Of a stretch of 64,000 nucleotides of DNA, positions 37,509-45,844 are shown piece after piece. The DNA is from Micrococcus flavus. GTDB lineage: Bacteria; Actinomycetota; Actinomycetes; Actinomycetales; Micrococcaceae. Within the stretch, counting starts at the first letter, position 1. Each line of letters begins with the position of its first letter. The translations under genes and the position numbers were made by a program. A model generated the notes under the pieces. It saw only the letters and a program-made list of their open reading frames with translations, had not been told where the DNA came from and ran no database searches. The stretch lies in contig NZ_JACHMC010000001.1 of NCBI RefSeq assembly GCF_014204815.1, positions 1,178,001 through 1,242,000 of the forward strand. The letters are read 5' to 3'.

Positions 37509-37898
37509 ATGCGGATCGGTGAGGTGGCTCGGGCGTCGGGCACGACGAGCAAGACCCTGCGGTACTACGAGGAGGTCGGGCTGCTACCCGCCGCGGACCG
37601 CACCCCGGCGGGCTACCGGGACTACGGCGCCGAGGTGCTCGACCGGCTGGACTTCATCCGCCGGGGGCAAGCGGCCGGGCTGACCCTGGCCCAGATCGGT
37701 CAGGTGCTGGACATCCGCGACCGGGGGCAGGCCCCCTGCCGGCACGTCACCGACCTGCTCGACACCCGCCTTGATGTGATCGACCGGCAACTCGCCGAGC
37801 TCGCGCAGCTACGCACCACGATCGCCGACCTGCGCGAGGACGCCGCCGCCGGCGACCCGGCCACGTGCTCCCCCGAGGATGTCTGCCGCTACCTGTGA
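37509..37898 (+). CDS. merR: MerR-family heavy-metal-responsive regulator
   Basis: This 129-residue regulator has an N-terminal winged helix (MRIGEVARASGTTSKTLRYYEEVGLL), a dimerisation coiled coil (about 80-112) and metal-binding Cys residues at 77, 120 and 126 (QAPCRHV and CSPEDVCRYL). Three Cys in these places fit the thiol-binding MerR/ZntR group. The adjacent merA points to Hg(II). Start choice: ATG 37509 has GGGGGAG about 9 bp upstream; an in-frame ATG at 37500 is possible but too close to that site. Confidence 0.88.
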   Translation: MRIGEVARASGTTSKTLRYYEEVGLLPAADRTPAGYRDYGAEVLDRLDFIRRGQAAGLTLAQIGQVLDIRDRGQAPCRHVTDLLDTRLDVIDRQLAELAQLRTTIADLREDAAAGDPATCSPEDVCRYL

Positions 37899-38380
37899 CA
37901 CCGAAGTTCACGGGCCCGTGGCAGCGCATGGCGGCCCACTCTGTTGCGTTGGGGTGTTAGACCTTTCGCAACGGTTCTGTTGCGCGGGGTGCACCCTATC
38001 GCGACGCCTATTCCTCCGGCCTGCCGTCGGCCGCTGTCCCGGTGAAGGATCGGCTTGCGGAACGTGAGCCTCACTCGCAGCGCCCTCTTGCCCGCGTGCT
38101 TGGAGGCCGCCACTGAGCTCCGACAGAACCCCGCCATATAGCGGCGCAAGCCACACCGAGAGACGCGCCCCCGCTAAGGACGGCGATGGGCCACTGCCTT
38201 TATCGGTCGTTTCTGGCGTGGTTCCCAGACGCCTCCGGCAGTCTCCCCAAGTTGCCTGCCAGACGGCCGAAGACTGGCCTCAATCAGTTCGCCACAACAC
38301 CGGCCCCAGCAGGGTTTGTGGCAGACGTCTTTCAGCCTGCCCACGTTGCGCAGTGAACACGGGGCCGGCAACCAGGGCGC
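37899..38380. other. Gene-free stretch between merR and the partition remnant, with IS-like ends
   Basis: No convincing gene on either strand. GGTTCTGTTGCG at 37973-37984 resembles IS6-family terminal repeats, and an inverted GGTTCTGT copy ends at 38130 (ACAGAACC on the plus strand). The enclosed 158 bp has no transposase. GTTGCG occurs three times in 37943-37984. The stretch is less GC-rich than the backbone and probably consists of collapsed mobile DNA. Confidence 0.45.
37973..38130. mobile_element. Possible IS6-like remnant or MITE (158 bp)
   Basis: The two ends share inverted GGTTCTGT; after that the match breaks (TGCG against CGGA). IS6-family elements commonly start GGYTCTGTTGC, so one end fits and the other is diverged. 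There is no transposase frame inside. This is a tentative call from short end similarity only. Confidence 0.3.
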
Positions 38381-38458
38381 TCAGGGGTTCTCAGCCATGG
38401 AGGGGCAGGCGTCTCCGATGGCCTGGAGGATCAGCTCAGACCCTTCGGCCTGGCGCAC
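38381..38458 (-). CDS. Very small ORF (25 aa) directly after the RHH gene, doubtful
   Basis: On the minus strand GTG 38458 opens a frame containing RQAEGSELILQAIGDACPS and ending AENP at TGA 38381-38383, four bases after the RHH gene stop. The composition is protein-like and helix-forming. There is no Shine-Dalgarno sequence, so it may be the end of a broken gene. Confidence 0.25.
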   Translation of the reverse strand: MRQAEGSELILQAIGDACPSMAENP

Positions 38459-38461
38459 CGG

Positions 38462-38758
38462 TCAGGGCATCAGGTGCGCGCGGACCAAGGCTTCAATGAC
38501 CGCGGCCTGGCTGGGCGTTGCCGGGTTCGTTGCGGCCTCTCGACGCACCGCGTCGCGGATCGCTTCGGGCACCCGCACGTTCAGCGCCACGGTCGGCGCC
38601 CCCCGCCGGGCCAGGGGCGCATACCCGCCGGCCGGGTCCGAGGCTGTTGCCGGTGCTGCGGGGATCACCGCTCCGGGGGCCGGGGTCTGGGGGGCCGGGG
38701 TGGGCTTGCGTCGCTGTGCTCGCAGGCTCAGGTCGGGTTCGGACTGCTTCTCGTTCAT
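38462..38758 (-). CDS. Ribbon-helix-helix partner of a plasmid ParA (ParB-like)
   Basis: This 98-residue protein has a disordered Pro/Ala-rich first half. A C-terminal ribbon-helix-helix follows, with VALNVRVPEAIRDAVRREA then PSQAAVIEALVRAHL. Small RHH proteins of this design serve as the DNA-binding partner of ParA in type Ib plasmid partition. Its ATG overlaps the parA stop (ATGA), the usual coupling in par operons. It appears intact although parA is truncated. Confidence 0.7.
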   Translation of the reverse strand: MNEKQSEPDLSLRAQRRKPTPAPQTPAPGAVIPAAPATASDPAGGYAPLARRGAPTVALNVRVPEAIRDAVRREAATNPATPSQAAVIEALVRAHLMP

Positions 38759-39063
38759 GCGGTGATCCTTTCGAAGATGAGGCCGGCCAGGTCGGCGTAG
38801 GCGGTGGCGACGGGTTCGCCCTTCTCGTAGCGGCCCAGCCAGTCGCAGGCCAGACGTGCCTTGGGGACGATGGAGCGGGCCGGCACCAGGGGAGTGAGCA
38901 GCAACCCGGTCTCGCGCAGCTCCTCGACGGCCACGGTCTGGTCCTTGGGGGTGATGTGATCCTTGTAGTCCGAGACGACGATGCCCACCTCGGTGAGCCG
39001 GTCTACAGCTCCCAGCAGGGCCATGGACTGTTTGAACGCGGCCACGCTCTGGTGGTCGATGAC
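38755..39063 (-). pseudogene. parA: ParA-type partition ATPase, 5'-truncated
   Basis: Only the last 102 codons remain. They read VDRLTEVGIVVSDYKDHIT, then AVEELRETGLLLTPLVPARS, then YADLAGLIFERI, the C-terminal part of a Walker-type ParA/MinD ATPase. The P-loop and Walker B region are missing. The frame stays open upstream of about 39063, but the residues there no longer look like ParA and no start is apparent, so the junction with backbone DNA lies near 39064-39075. This marks a fragment of an integrated plasmid. Confidence 0.7.
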
Positions 39064-39283
39064 GGGCCGTGGATGCCGCGAGCGAGACGAAAGGGCGGGG
39101 GCTTCGCGCTCCGCCTCTATCGTCGGGTCCCCGCGCCCTCCGGCCGACCCCATCCATGACGGCGAGCGGCTGCCGGCGTTCCGGACGGGCACGGCTGACA
39201 GGCCTGCGCTCACCCCCACCGGCCCCTGGGACAGGGCCCCATCAAGAGCAGCCGACTCGCCAGGCCGCCCCGCCCGGCCATCC
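39064..39283. other. Junction stretch between the plasmid remnant and ribH
   Basis: No gene seen. A stem with one bulge around 39221-39239 (GGCCCCTG and CAGGGCC) lies 45-63 bp after the ribH stop and may end the rib transcript. The boundary between backbone and acquired DNA lies somewhere here. Confidence 0.35.
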
Positions 39284-39766
39284 TCAGTGCCGCGGCGTGA
39301 CCGAGCGCAGCGCGATCTCGGTGAGCACGGCGGCCTCGAGGGCCTCCCGGCCCTTGTCCTCGCGGGAGCCGGGCAAGCCGGCGCGATCGCGGGCCTGCTG
39401 CTCGGTGTCCACGGTGAGCACGCCGAAGCCCACGGGCACGCCCGTGCGCACCGACACCTCGGTGACGCCCTGCGTGACGGACTGGCAGACGTACTCGAAG
39501 TGCGGGGTGCCGCCGCGCACCACCACGCCCAGGACCACGACGACGTCGAACGACCCCACCAGCCGGGCCGCGGCCACGGACAGCTCCACGGTGCCGGGCA
39601 CACGGACCAGCGTGGGCTCCAGGCCGAGGTCGGCCGCGGCGGCCTGCGCCCCGGCGATCAGGCCGTCCATGATCTCGGTGTGCCACTGGGCGGCGACGAT
39701 CGCGACGCGCAGCCCGGCGGCGGCCTGCGGGTCGAGGGTGACGGTGGGGGCTCCTGCTCCGCTCAT
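39284..39766 (-). CDS. ribH: 6,7-dimethyl-8-ribityllumazine synthase
   Basis: This 160-residue enzyme condenses the pyrimidine and dihydroxybutanone phosphate intermediates into lumazine. Active-site segments are [46 protein letters not shown] and [13 protein letters not shown]. The ATG overlaps the ribBA stop (ATGA). It is the last gene of the rib operon. Confidence 0.96.
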   Translation of the reverse strand: MSGAGAPTVTLDPQAAAGLRVAIVAAQWHTEIMDGLIAGAQAAAADLGLEPTLVRVPGTVELSVAAARLVGSFDVVVVLGVVVRGGTPHFEYVCQSVTQGVTEVSVRTGVPVGFGVLTVDTEQQARDRAGLPGSREDKGREALEAAVLTEIALRSVTPRH

Positions 39767-41091
39767 GGGGTGTCCTCCTGGGTCGGGGTGGTGGGGGTGC
39801 TGGGGGCGGCTGGGGTCGCCGGGGAGGCGTCCCCGAGGTCGCGGCCGGCGAGGTCGTGGTCCATGCGGTCCCGCTTGGTGCGCAGGTAGCGCCCGTTGTG
39901 GGCCGTCACGGGGGTCGGGGCTGGGACGCGGTCGACGACGTCGATCCCCGCCGCCCGCAGGCCCTCCGCCTTGGCGGGGTTGTTGGTGACCAGGCGCACC
40001 CGGGTGATGCCGGCGTCGCGCAGGACGGCGGCGGCGCCGTCGTACTCGCGGGCCTCGGCGGGGAACCCGAGCGCGAGGTTGGCCTCGACCGTGTCCAGGC
40101 CCTCCTCCTGCAGCCGGTAGGCGCGGACCTTGTTGGCCAGGCCGATGCCGCGGCCCTCGTGTCCGCGCAGGTACAGCACGCCGCCGCCGTGGGCCGCCGC
40201 GTCCGCGAGCGCGGCGTGCAGCTGGGGGCCGCAATCGCAGCGCAGGGAGCCGAAGACGTCGCCGGTGAGGCACTCGGAGTGCAGGCGCAGGGTGACGGGG
40301 GCGTCGGGGTCGCCGCCGGGACCGGGGGCGAGGAGGAGCACGTGCTCGGCGCCGGTGGCGGGGTCGGGGTGGACGCTGACCCGGAAGTCGCCGTGGACGG
40401 TGGGCAGGGAGGCCTCGGCCGGTCCGGGGGTGGCGGCGGGCCGGTGGGCGTCCAGGTGGGCCACGAGGTCCTCGATGGAGATGAGGACGAGCCCGTGCTC
40501 GTCGGCGAAGTCGCGCAGGGCGGGCAGGCGCATCATGGTGCCGTCGTCGTGGACGAGCTCGGCGATCGCGGCGACGGGCGCGGTCCCGGCGAGCTCGCAC
40601 AGCTCGACGCCGGCCTCGGTGTGCCCGCGGCGGGCGCGGACTCCCCCGGGCACGGCGCGCAGGGGGAAGACGTGGCCGGGGCGGGTGAGGGCGGCCGGCT
40701 CGGCGTCCGGGTCCGCGAGGGTGCGCAGGGTGACGGTCCGGTCGGCGGCGCTGATGCCGGTGGTGACGCCGGCGGCCGCATCCACGGAGACGGTGTAGGC
40801 GGTGCCCTTGGGGTCCTCGTTGACAGCAGTCATGGGCGGCAGGTCGAGCCGGTCGGCCAGCTCGGCGGGCAGGGGCGCGCAGATGACGCCGGAGGTGTGC
40901 CGCACGGTGAAGGCGGTGACGGCGTCGGTGGCCAGGGCCGCGGCGTAGATGAGGTCGCCCTCGTTCTCGCGGTCGGCGTCGTCCACGACGACGACGGGGC
41001 GGCCCGCGGCGATCGCGTCCACCGCGGCCTGGACCGGGTCCAGGCGGATGTCGTCGGGGTGATCGGTGAGGGGCTGTTCGGTGACGTTCAC
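39763..41091 (-). CDS. ribBA: Bifunctional 3,4-DHBP synthase / GTP cyclohydrolase II
   Basis: This 442-residue fusion supplies both starting branches of riboflavin synthesis. The N-terminal DHBP synthase (about 15-215) shows [19 protein letters not shown] and [12 protein letters not shown]. The C-terminal cyclohydrolase II (about 230-415) has the zinc site [19 protein letters not shown] and the [12 protein letters not shown] loop. The Pro/Thr-rich last 25 residues are unusual but harmless-looking. The GTG start overlaps the ribE stop. Confidence 0.96.
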   Translation of the reverse strand: MNVTEQPLTDHPDDIRLDPVQAAVDAIAAGRPVVVVDDADRENEGDLIYAAALATDAVTAFTVRHTSGVICAPLPAELADRLDLPPMTAVNEDPKGTAYTVSVDAAAGVTTGISAADRTVTLRTLADPDAEPAALTRPGHVFPLRAVPGGVRARRGHTEAGVELCELAGTAPVAAIAELVHDDGTMMRLPALRDFADEHGLVLISIEDLVAHLDAHRPAATPGPAEASLPTVHGDFRVSVHPDPATGAEHVLLLAPGPGGDPDAPVTLRLHSECLTGDVFGSLRCDCGPQLHAALADAAAHGGGVLYLRGHEGRGIGLANKVRAYRLQEEGLDTVEANLALGFPAEAREYDGAAAVLRDAGITRVRLVTNNPAKAEGLRAAGIDVVDRVPAPTPVTAHNGRYLRTKRDRMDHDLAGRDLGDASPATPAAPSTPTTPTQEDTP

Positions 41092-41729
41092 GCGCGGTCC
41101 TCCCGGGCGGCGGGGACGGCGGCGAGGCGCTCGGCGTAGCGGGCCATGACGTCGGTCTCCAGGTTGACGGGGTCTCCGGGGGCGAGGTCGGCCAGCGTGG
41201 TGGCCTGCAGGGTGGCCGGGATGAGGCCGACCTCGAACCAGTGCTCGACGGCGTCGGGGACGGACACGGCGGTGACCGTGAGGGACACCCCCTGCAGGGC
41301 GATGGCGCCCTGCGCGGCGACGTACCGGGCCAGCGCCACGTCGAGTCCGATGCGCAGCGTGGTCCACTCGCCGTGCTCGGTCACCTCGAGCACGGTGCCG
41401 ACGCCGTCCACGTGCCCCTGGACGAGGTGCCCGTCGAGGTGGTCGGTGGGGCGCAGGCAGCGCTCGAGGTTGACGCGGTCGCCCGGGCGGCGCGCTCCGA
41501 GGCTGGTCATCCGCAGGGTCTGGCCCATCAGGTCGGCGCGGAAGCGGCCGTCAGCGGACTCCGGGCCGTTGAGGGCCGTGAGGCACACGCCGTCGACGGC
41601 GAGCGAGCCGCCGGCGGGCAGCCCGTCGAGGGCGCCTCCGGCGTCGAGGGTCAGGGTTGCGGTGTCCGCCTCCGGGTGCTCCTCGAGGGAGACGACGGTG
41701 CCAAGGTGGGTGATGATCCCGGTGAACAT
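41088..41729 (-). CDS. ribE: Riboflavin synthase alpha chain
   Basis: This 213-residue enzyme dismutates two lumazine molecules to riboflavin. Two lumazine-binding repeats are visible, starting at the invariant [12 protein letters not shown] and at [26 protein letters not shown] and GVSLTVTAV are the matching substrate loops. The ATG lies 1 bp after the ribD stop codon. Confidence 0.95.
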   Translation of the reverse strand: MFTGIITHLGTVVSLEEHPEADTATLTLDAGGALDGLPAGGSLAVDGVCLTALNGPESADGRFRADLMGQTLRMTSLGARRPGDRVNLERCLRPTDHLDGHLVQGHVDGVGTVLEVTEHGEWTTLRIGLDVALARYVAAQGAIALQGVSLTVTAVSVPDAVEHWFEVGLIPATLQATTLADLAPGDPVNLETDVMARYAERLAAVPAAREDRA

Positions 41730-41730
41730 G

Positions 41731-42840
41731 TCAGTCCTTCGCGGTGGGGGCCAGATGGAACAGGACGTCGTCGCCGAGCGTGCGCACGGGACCGCCCTCG
41801 GACGGGTCGGGGGCCCAGCGCAGGCCCTCGGCGAGGGTGCCCACGGGCAGCCCGGCGACGGCGGGCAGGCCCGGCCCCAGCAGCAGCGGGGCGGTGTAGG
41901 CGAACACCTCGTCGACGAGTCCGGCCGCGAGCCATGCGCCGAGCACGTGGGGACCGCCCTCGATCAGCAGGTGTCCGGGGCGGGATCCGCCGTGGGGCCA
42001 CGGACCCGGGTGGGCGGCCAGGGTGGCGAGGACCGCGTGCGGGTCGTGGGAGCGCACGTGGATCAGGTCCGCGCGGTCCGCGAGCGCGGCGCCGGCGGGA
42101 AGGTCGCGGCGGCCCTGGATCACGGGGACCGGCTGGACGGTCAGGTCGGCGCCCACGGCGTCGCGGGCGGTCAGGCGGGGGTCGTCGGCGGCGACGGTGC
42201 CGGTGCCCACGACGATCGCGTCGACCCGGGCGCGCACCTCGTGGGCGTGGGCGCGGGAGGCGGGCCCGGTGATCCAGCGGCTGGTGCCGTCGGCGGCGGC
42301 GGCCTGGCCGTCGAGGGACTGGGCGAGGTGCGCGGTGACCCAGGGGCGGCCGGCGTCGCGGACATGGCGCCAGCGGTCGGTGAGCGCGGCGGAAGCGGCA
42401 TGGCCGGTGGGGCCGGTGACGCGCACCCCGGCCCGGGCCAGGCGGGCCGCTCCCCCGCCCTCGGCACCGGTGGCGTCGGCGACGGCGTAGCGGACGGCGC
42501 CGAGGCCGGCGTCCAGGATGGCGAGGGAACACGGACCGGTCGTTCCGGTGTGGTCGCACGGCTCGAGGGTGACGTGCATGGTGCAGGCGGCGGGATCGAC
42601 GGCGGCGAGCGCCCGGTCCTGGGCGCGGGCGGCCCGCCAGCGGGTCAGGGCGTCGGCCTCGGCATGAGGGGCGCCGCGGCCGCGATGGTGGCCGACGGCG
42701 AGGACCGCGCCATCGGGGCCGCTGATCACGGCACCGACCAGCGGGTTGGCGCCGCGCACGCCCTCGAGGGCCGCGGCGGCGGCGAGGTCGAGCGGCTCGG
42801 CGGGGGACGGCGTCGTCGGGCAGGGCTGCGGGAGACTCAC
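41731..42840 (-). CDS. ribD: Bifunctional riboflavin deaminase-reductase
   Basis: This 369-residue protein has an N-terminal deaminase (about 10-145) and a C-terminal reductase (about 155-369). The zinc site is PHAEADAL with TLEPCDHTGTTGPC. The reductase shows AHLAQSLDGQAA, DAIVVGTGTVAADDPRLTAR and LLIEGGPHVLGAWL. The GTG start overlaps the ribM stop (GTGA). Confidence 0.94.
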   Translation of the reverse strand: MSLPQPCPTTPSPAEPLDLAAAAALEGVRGANPLVGAVISGPDGAVLAVGHHRGRGAPHAEADALTRWRAARAQDRALAAVDPAACTMHVTLEPCDHTGTTGPCSLAILDAGLGAVRYAVADATGAEGGGAARLARAGVRVTGPTGHAASAALTDRWRHVRDAGRPWVTAHLAQSLDGQAAAADGTSRWITGPASRAHAHEVRARVDAIVVGTGTVAADDPRLTARDAVGADLTVQPVPVIQGRRDLPAGAALADRADLIHVRSHDPHAVLATLAAHPGPWPHGGSRPGHLLIEGGPHVLGAWLAAGLVDEVFAYTAPLLLGPGLPAVAGLPVGTLAEGLRWAPDPSEGGPVRTLGDDVLFHLAPTAKD

Positions 42841-43541
42841 CGGGCGACCCCCTCGGCGGGGCCGTCCGGCAGGAGCGTCTCCACGGCGGGCTTCTCCCGG
42901 TCCTTGGCGCGCAGCCACACCACGAACCCGGTGAGGGTGAACAGGCCATAGACGGCGTACATGACGGCGGAGGCGTAGTAGCCGCTGCTCCAGAGCAGGG
43001 GGACGCCGACGACGTCGACCGCCACCCACACGAGCCAGAACTCGACCCAGCCGCGGGCCATGCCGTAGGTGGCCAGCAGGGAGCCGACGAAGGTCCAGGC
43101 GTCCGCCCACACCGGCTCCCAGGAACCGAGGGCGCGGAACACCGGGGTGAGCGCGAGGGTGCCGACCAGCATGCCCAGCGCGAGGAATGTGCGCCCGCCC
43201 CCGCCGGCCCACTCCGGGGTGATGGCGGGGGCGCTGGCCGCGCGGCCCCGGCGGGCGGCGTTCCAGCGGGCCCAGCCGTAGACGGAGACGGCGATGAACA
43301 TGATCTGGCGGCCGGCCTGGCCCAGGAGGGTGGCGTGGTCCGCCCCGCCGAACAGGGACGCGAGGAAGACGGTGAGCAGGATCAGGTTGCCGAGGATGCC
43401 CACGGGCCAGGCCCAGACCTTGCGGGCCATGCCGCCGAGGGCCGAGGCGAGGCCGAAGACGTTGCCGACCACCTCGCGCATCAGCAGGCCGCCGCCGGCC
43501 ACGGGGATGGTCCAGTTGAACAGGTCGACGAGCCAGTCCAC
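42837..43541 (-). CDS. ribM: Riboflavin transporter of the PnuX/RibM type
   Basis: This 234-residue membrane protein belongs to the PnuC-like family, with about seven to eight hydrophobic segments. Conserved elements are WPVGILGNLILL, GRQIMFIAVSVYGWARW and EFWLVWVAVDVVGVPLLWSSGYY. PnuX/RibM proteins import riboflavin and are found under FMN riboswitches in Corynebacterium and Streptomyces, as here. GTG 43541 is chosen for the GGAGGAGA about 9 bp upstream and the family-like DWLVDLFNWTIPV start. Confidence 0.88.
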   Translation of the reverse strand: MDWLVDLFNWTIPVAGGGLLMREVVGNVFGLASALGGMARKVWAWPVGILGNLILLTVFLASLFGGADHATLLGQAGRQIMFIAVSVYGWARWNAARRGRAASAPAITPEWAGGGGRTFLALGMLVGTLALTPVFRALGSWEPVWADAWTFVGSLLATYGMARGWVEFWLVWVAVDVVGVPLLWSSGYYASAVMYAVYGLFTLTGFVVWLRAKDREKPAVETLLPDGPAEGVAR

Positions 43542-43556
43542 GGGAGCGGGTCTCCT

Positions 43557-43576
43557 CCTCGGATCGGTCTCCGAGG
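43557..43576 (-). promoter_or_regulatory. Possible Shine-Dalgarno-sequestering hairpin of the rib leader
   Basis: CCTCGGA and TCCGAGG form a 7-bp stem with a 6-nt loop. Its 3' arm includes the first AGG of the ribM ribosome-binding site GGAGGAGA, so folding would hide it. This fits translational control by the FMN aptamer. Confidence 0.45.
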
Positions 43577-43627
43577 GGTGCGCTCCGGGGCCCTGGCTGC
43601 GCCGGGGCGCGTGCAAGGGCTCGGCCG

Positions 43628-43769
43628 CGTGCCTCTCCCATCCCGACTGTACGGTCGGCACCGGAATTCCACCGGTCAGGCCGCGGACCCTGACCCTCGG
43701 GTGAGGGCGGGACGCGCGGTTAGCGGGCTGTCACCGCCGGTGCGGACTTCCACCGCATCTCGGAGCACG
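43628..43769 (-). ncRNA. FMN riboswitch (RFN element)
   Basis: The minus strand carries the RFN consensus in order: GCTCCGAGATGCGGTGGAAG, CACCGGCGGTGACAGCCCGC, GACCGGTGGAATTCCGGTGC and GGGATGGGAGAGGCACG. The ends CGTGC and GCACG pair as P1. It lies 87 nt upstream of ribM and would lower expression of the five-gene riboflavin operon when FMN is plentiful. Confidence 0.95.
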
Positions 43770-43782
43770 TTGCTTGCCAGCG

Positions 43783-43788
43783 AGTATG
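43783..43788 (-). promoter_or_regulatory. Candidate -10 box of the rib operon
   Basis: CATACT on the minus strand lies about 14 nt upstream of the riboswitch P1 stem and abuts the stop codon of the upstream hypothetical gene. No good -35 box is visible. Confidence 0.4.
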
Positions 43789-45192
43789 TCACGGCTCGGG
43801 ATCGAGGCTGAGCCCGGCCACGCCGATCCGATCGAGACATGCGAGGAGCTCCTCCTCGTCCTGGGTGAGCCGGTCCAGGACGGCCTGGACCCTCTTCAGT
43901 GCCGGCCGTGTCCCGTAGGCCATGAACACGTTGGCCTCCCCATCCAGCTCCACCCGGCGCACCTCCGCCGGGAAGCCCAGCTCCAGGATCCGGTCCCAGG
44001 TGTGGCCCGCGTGCTCCAGGCCCCGGGACTCGAGCACTGGAGTGGCCGGCACCGGCTGCATCGGCATGGTCAGCACGTACGTGCGCTCCTCCAGCCTCTC
44101 GATCGAGGCCACGCTCGAGCCCGTCACCAGGCGGGACACCGGCACGACCGCCGGTCCGCCCCCGGCGAAGACCTCCCCGGCCAGGCCGGCCGAGACCAGC
44201 ACGTCGACAACGCTCGCCAGCACCTCCGCCGAGGAGCACCACCACGCCAGCAGGGCCACGGCGTCCTCCACCGCCTCCCGCGGCCCACGCACCACCGTGG
44301 CGGAGTCCTCGCAGGCGATCCGCACCCCGGCCTCGGGCAGACACGGCCACCGCACGGAGAACAGCCCCGCCCAGAACACCCCCGGGTCCGTCACGCCCAT
44401 CCGCTGCAGCAGGCCAGCGATCTCCTCGCTCGGGGCAGGCAGGACAGCGCGGACCACGTCGGCCGTGGCGTCCTCCGGTGTCACCGTGACCGCCTCCAGG
44501 GCGGCCACCCTGATGCGCTTAGCAGGCCGGGTCGTCTGCGTGTGCAGGGCGCGGGCGTCGCGCGGCCCACGAGCGGCCGGTCCGAGGGCAGCCTCCATGA
44601 GCCAGTGGTTCGCCTTGGGCTCGCCACCCCAGTTCACCTGCGCGATCCCCGCGGCCGCGTCCCACACCGCCTGCGGCAAGGGAACCTGACGGACATCGAA
44701 GACCTGCAGATCTTTGACGGGAGACGAGACCAGGAGCTCCTCCAGGGCCAGGCATTCGCGGACCCCGTCCACCATCACTTCCTCCAGGGCGGGGGCCTTC
44801 AGGCCATGGAGGCTCACAATCGGCAGCAGCGCCCAAGATACAGTCTTCACAGTCGGAAGTCTGGGCCAGACTGTGGCCGCTGGTAGGCCGGTTCCCTGCC
44901 ACACCTGGAGATCCCGGATGTGGAATCTGGCCAACCCACCGATGTGCTCCGGCCGCGCGTAGCGCAACGTCAAAGACCTCAGTTTCCGCAGTCGCGCCCA
45001 CTCATGGAGGTGCTCGCTGGTCCTGCCCTCGAGGCTCCACGTCCGCGGGAAGGTCCGATCCGAGGGGTGTGGACCGATCGGTCCCTCGAAGACGAGCATC
45101 CGCGCCCATGTCAGATCCCCGATCGGGACCCCGTCCCACGACCCCGACTTCTGGACCTGGATGTACCCGTCGGAGTCCGACCACGCGGTCAT
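43789..45192 (-). CDS. Hypothetical protein, leucine-rich-repeat-like N-terminal half (467 aa)
   Basis: I do not recognise this gene. Residues about 25-190 show short repeating strands (ARLRKLRSLTLRYARPEHI, ARFHIRDLQVWQ, LHGLKAPALEEVMVDGV, SSPVKDLQVFDVRQV) like a solenoid of leucine-rich repeats. The C-terminal half mixes alpha and beta, with a Trp pair at AWWCSSAEV and an end DEEELLACLDRIGVAGLSLD. It has no signal peptide. ATG 45192 is preferred over an upstream in-frame ATG at 45249 because AGGAGG lies 5 bp before it. It is the last of three orphan genes between rpe and the riboswitch, and its stop touches the rib promoter. Confidence 0.75.
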   Translation of the reverse strand: MTAWSDSDGYIQVQKSGSWDGVPIGDLTWARMLVFEGPIGPHPSDRTFPRTWSLEGRTSEHLHEWARLRKLRSLTLRYARPEHIGGLARFHIRDLQVWQGTGLPAATVWPRLPTVKTVSWALLPIVSLHGLKAPALEEVMVDGVRECLALEELLVSSPVKDLQVFDVRQVPLPQAVWDAAAGIAQVNWGGEPKANHWLMEAALGPAARGPRDARALHTQTTRPAKRIRVAALEAVTVTPEDATADVVRAVLPAPSEEIAGLLQRMGVTDPGVFWAGLFSVRWPCLPEAGVRIACEDSATVVRGPREAVEDAVALLAWWCSSAEVLASVVDVLVSAGLAGEVFAGGGPAVVPVSRLVTGSSVASIERLEERTYVLTMPMQPVPATPVLESRGLEHAGHTWDRILELGFPAEVRRVELDGEANVFMAYGTRPALKRVQAVLDRLTQDEEELLACLDRIGVAGLSLDPEP

Positions 45193-45303
45193 CTCAGCCT
45201 CCTCGTCACGCCGCATTGTGCTGGCGTCTCGCGCCGTCGACGCCGTCATTCTCGCGACTCAGCATCCTACTCGATGCGCAGGAGCGATCGGTGATAGAAG
45301 CGG

Positions 45304-45762
45304 TCAGTGATAGATGGGAAACAGGAGATACGAGACCCCATAGAACACCATCTTCTGCGGGAGATAACTGAGGAAGACTTCGTGGTAGTGCCGGGAATCA
45401 ACGTCCGCCCTGTCCTTGTCGTATGTCAGCAGTTCCGCGCCACCCCGTGCGGCATCCGCGGCGCGGTCCACTCGGAAGAATGACGTGATCAGCACGAGGA
45501 GGGACATCCAGTTCAACCAGAGCAACCAGTCCAGCGTCTTCGAGGGGCGACCGAGCATCTCTGAGGCAGAGCCGCCCTGCCAGACACCGTCGACCGCCTC
45601 CCACGCGAGTTCGTCGATCATCGTCACGTTGTAGAGGAAGGAGAGCAGGTAGAACCCGCCGATGATCCAGAGGAGATCCGTCAGTCCGGCTGACCTCTTC
45701 AGGACCACCCAATTCAGCAGCACGAAGGTGGCGAGCAGGGCACAAGCGATCACGACGGTCAC
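45304..45762 (-). CDS. Hypothetical membrane protein (152 aa)
   Basis: It has three or four hydrophobic segments: about 2-20, 29-45, 77-93 and the end FYGVSYLLFPIYH. Between the last two lies a polar stretch rich in Asp/Arg (DRAADAARGG and YDKDRADVDSRHYHE). The GTG start has GAGG 5 bp upstream. No family is recognised. A membrane protein of this size beside unknown soluble genes could be an immunity-type or sensor component (inference). Confidence 0.65.
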   Translation of the reverse strand: MTVVIACALLATFVLLNWVVLKRSAGLTDLLWIIGGFYLLSFLYNVTMIDELAWEAVDGVWQGGSASEMLGRPSKTLDWLLWLNWMSLLVLITSFFRVDRAADAARGGAELLTYDKDRADVDSRHYHEVFLSYLPQKMVFYGVSYLLFPIYH

Positions 45763-45844
45763 GTCGTCCTCGCCAAGGGCCGATCCTGATCTGCCATGTC
45801 ATGGCTTCTCGCCCCGCCTCCACGCCCGTCGGCCTCGGCCGCGC

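Noticed and set aside
39284-40600. Long Arg/Pro-rich minus-strand frame extending upstream of ribH through ribBA
   Set aside because: RibH begins at the ATG overlapping the ribBA stop. Upstream residues are a frame shadow of ribBA.
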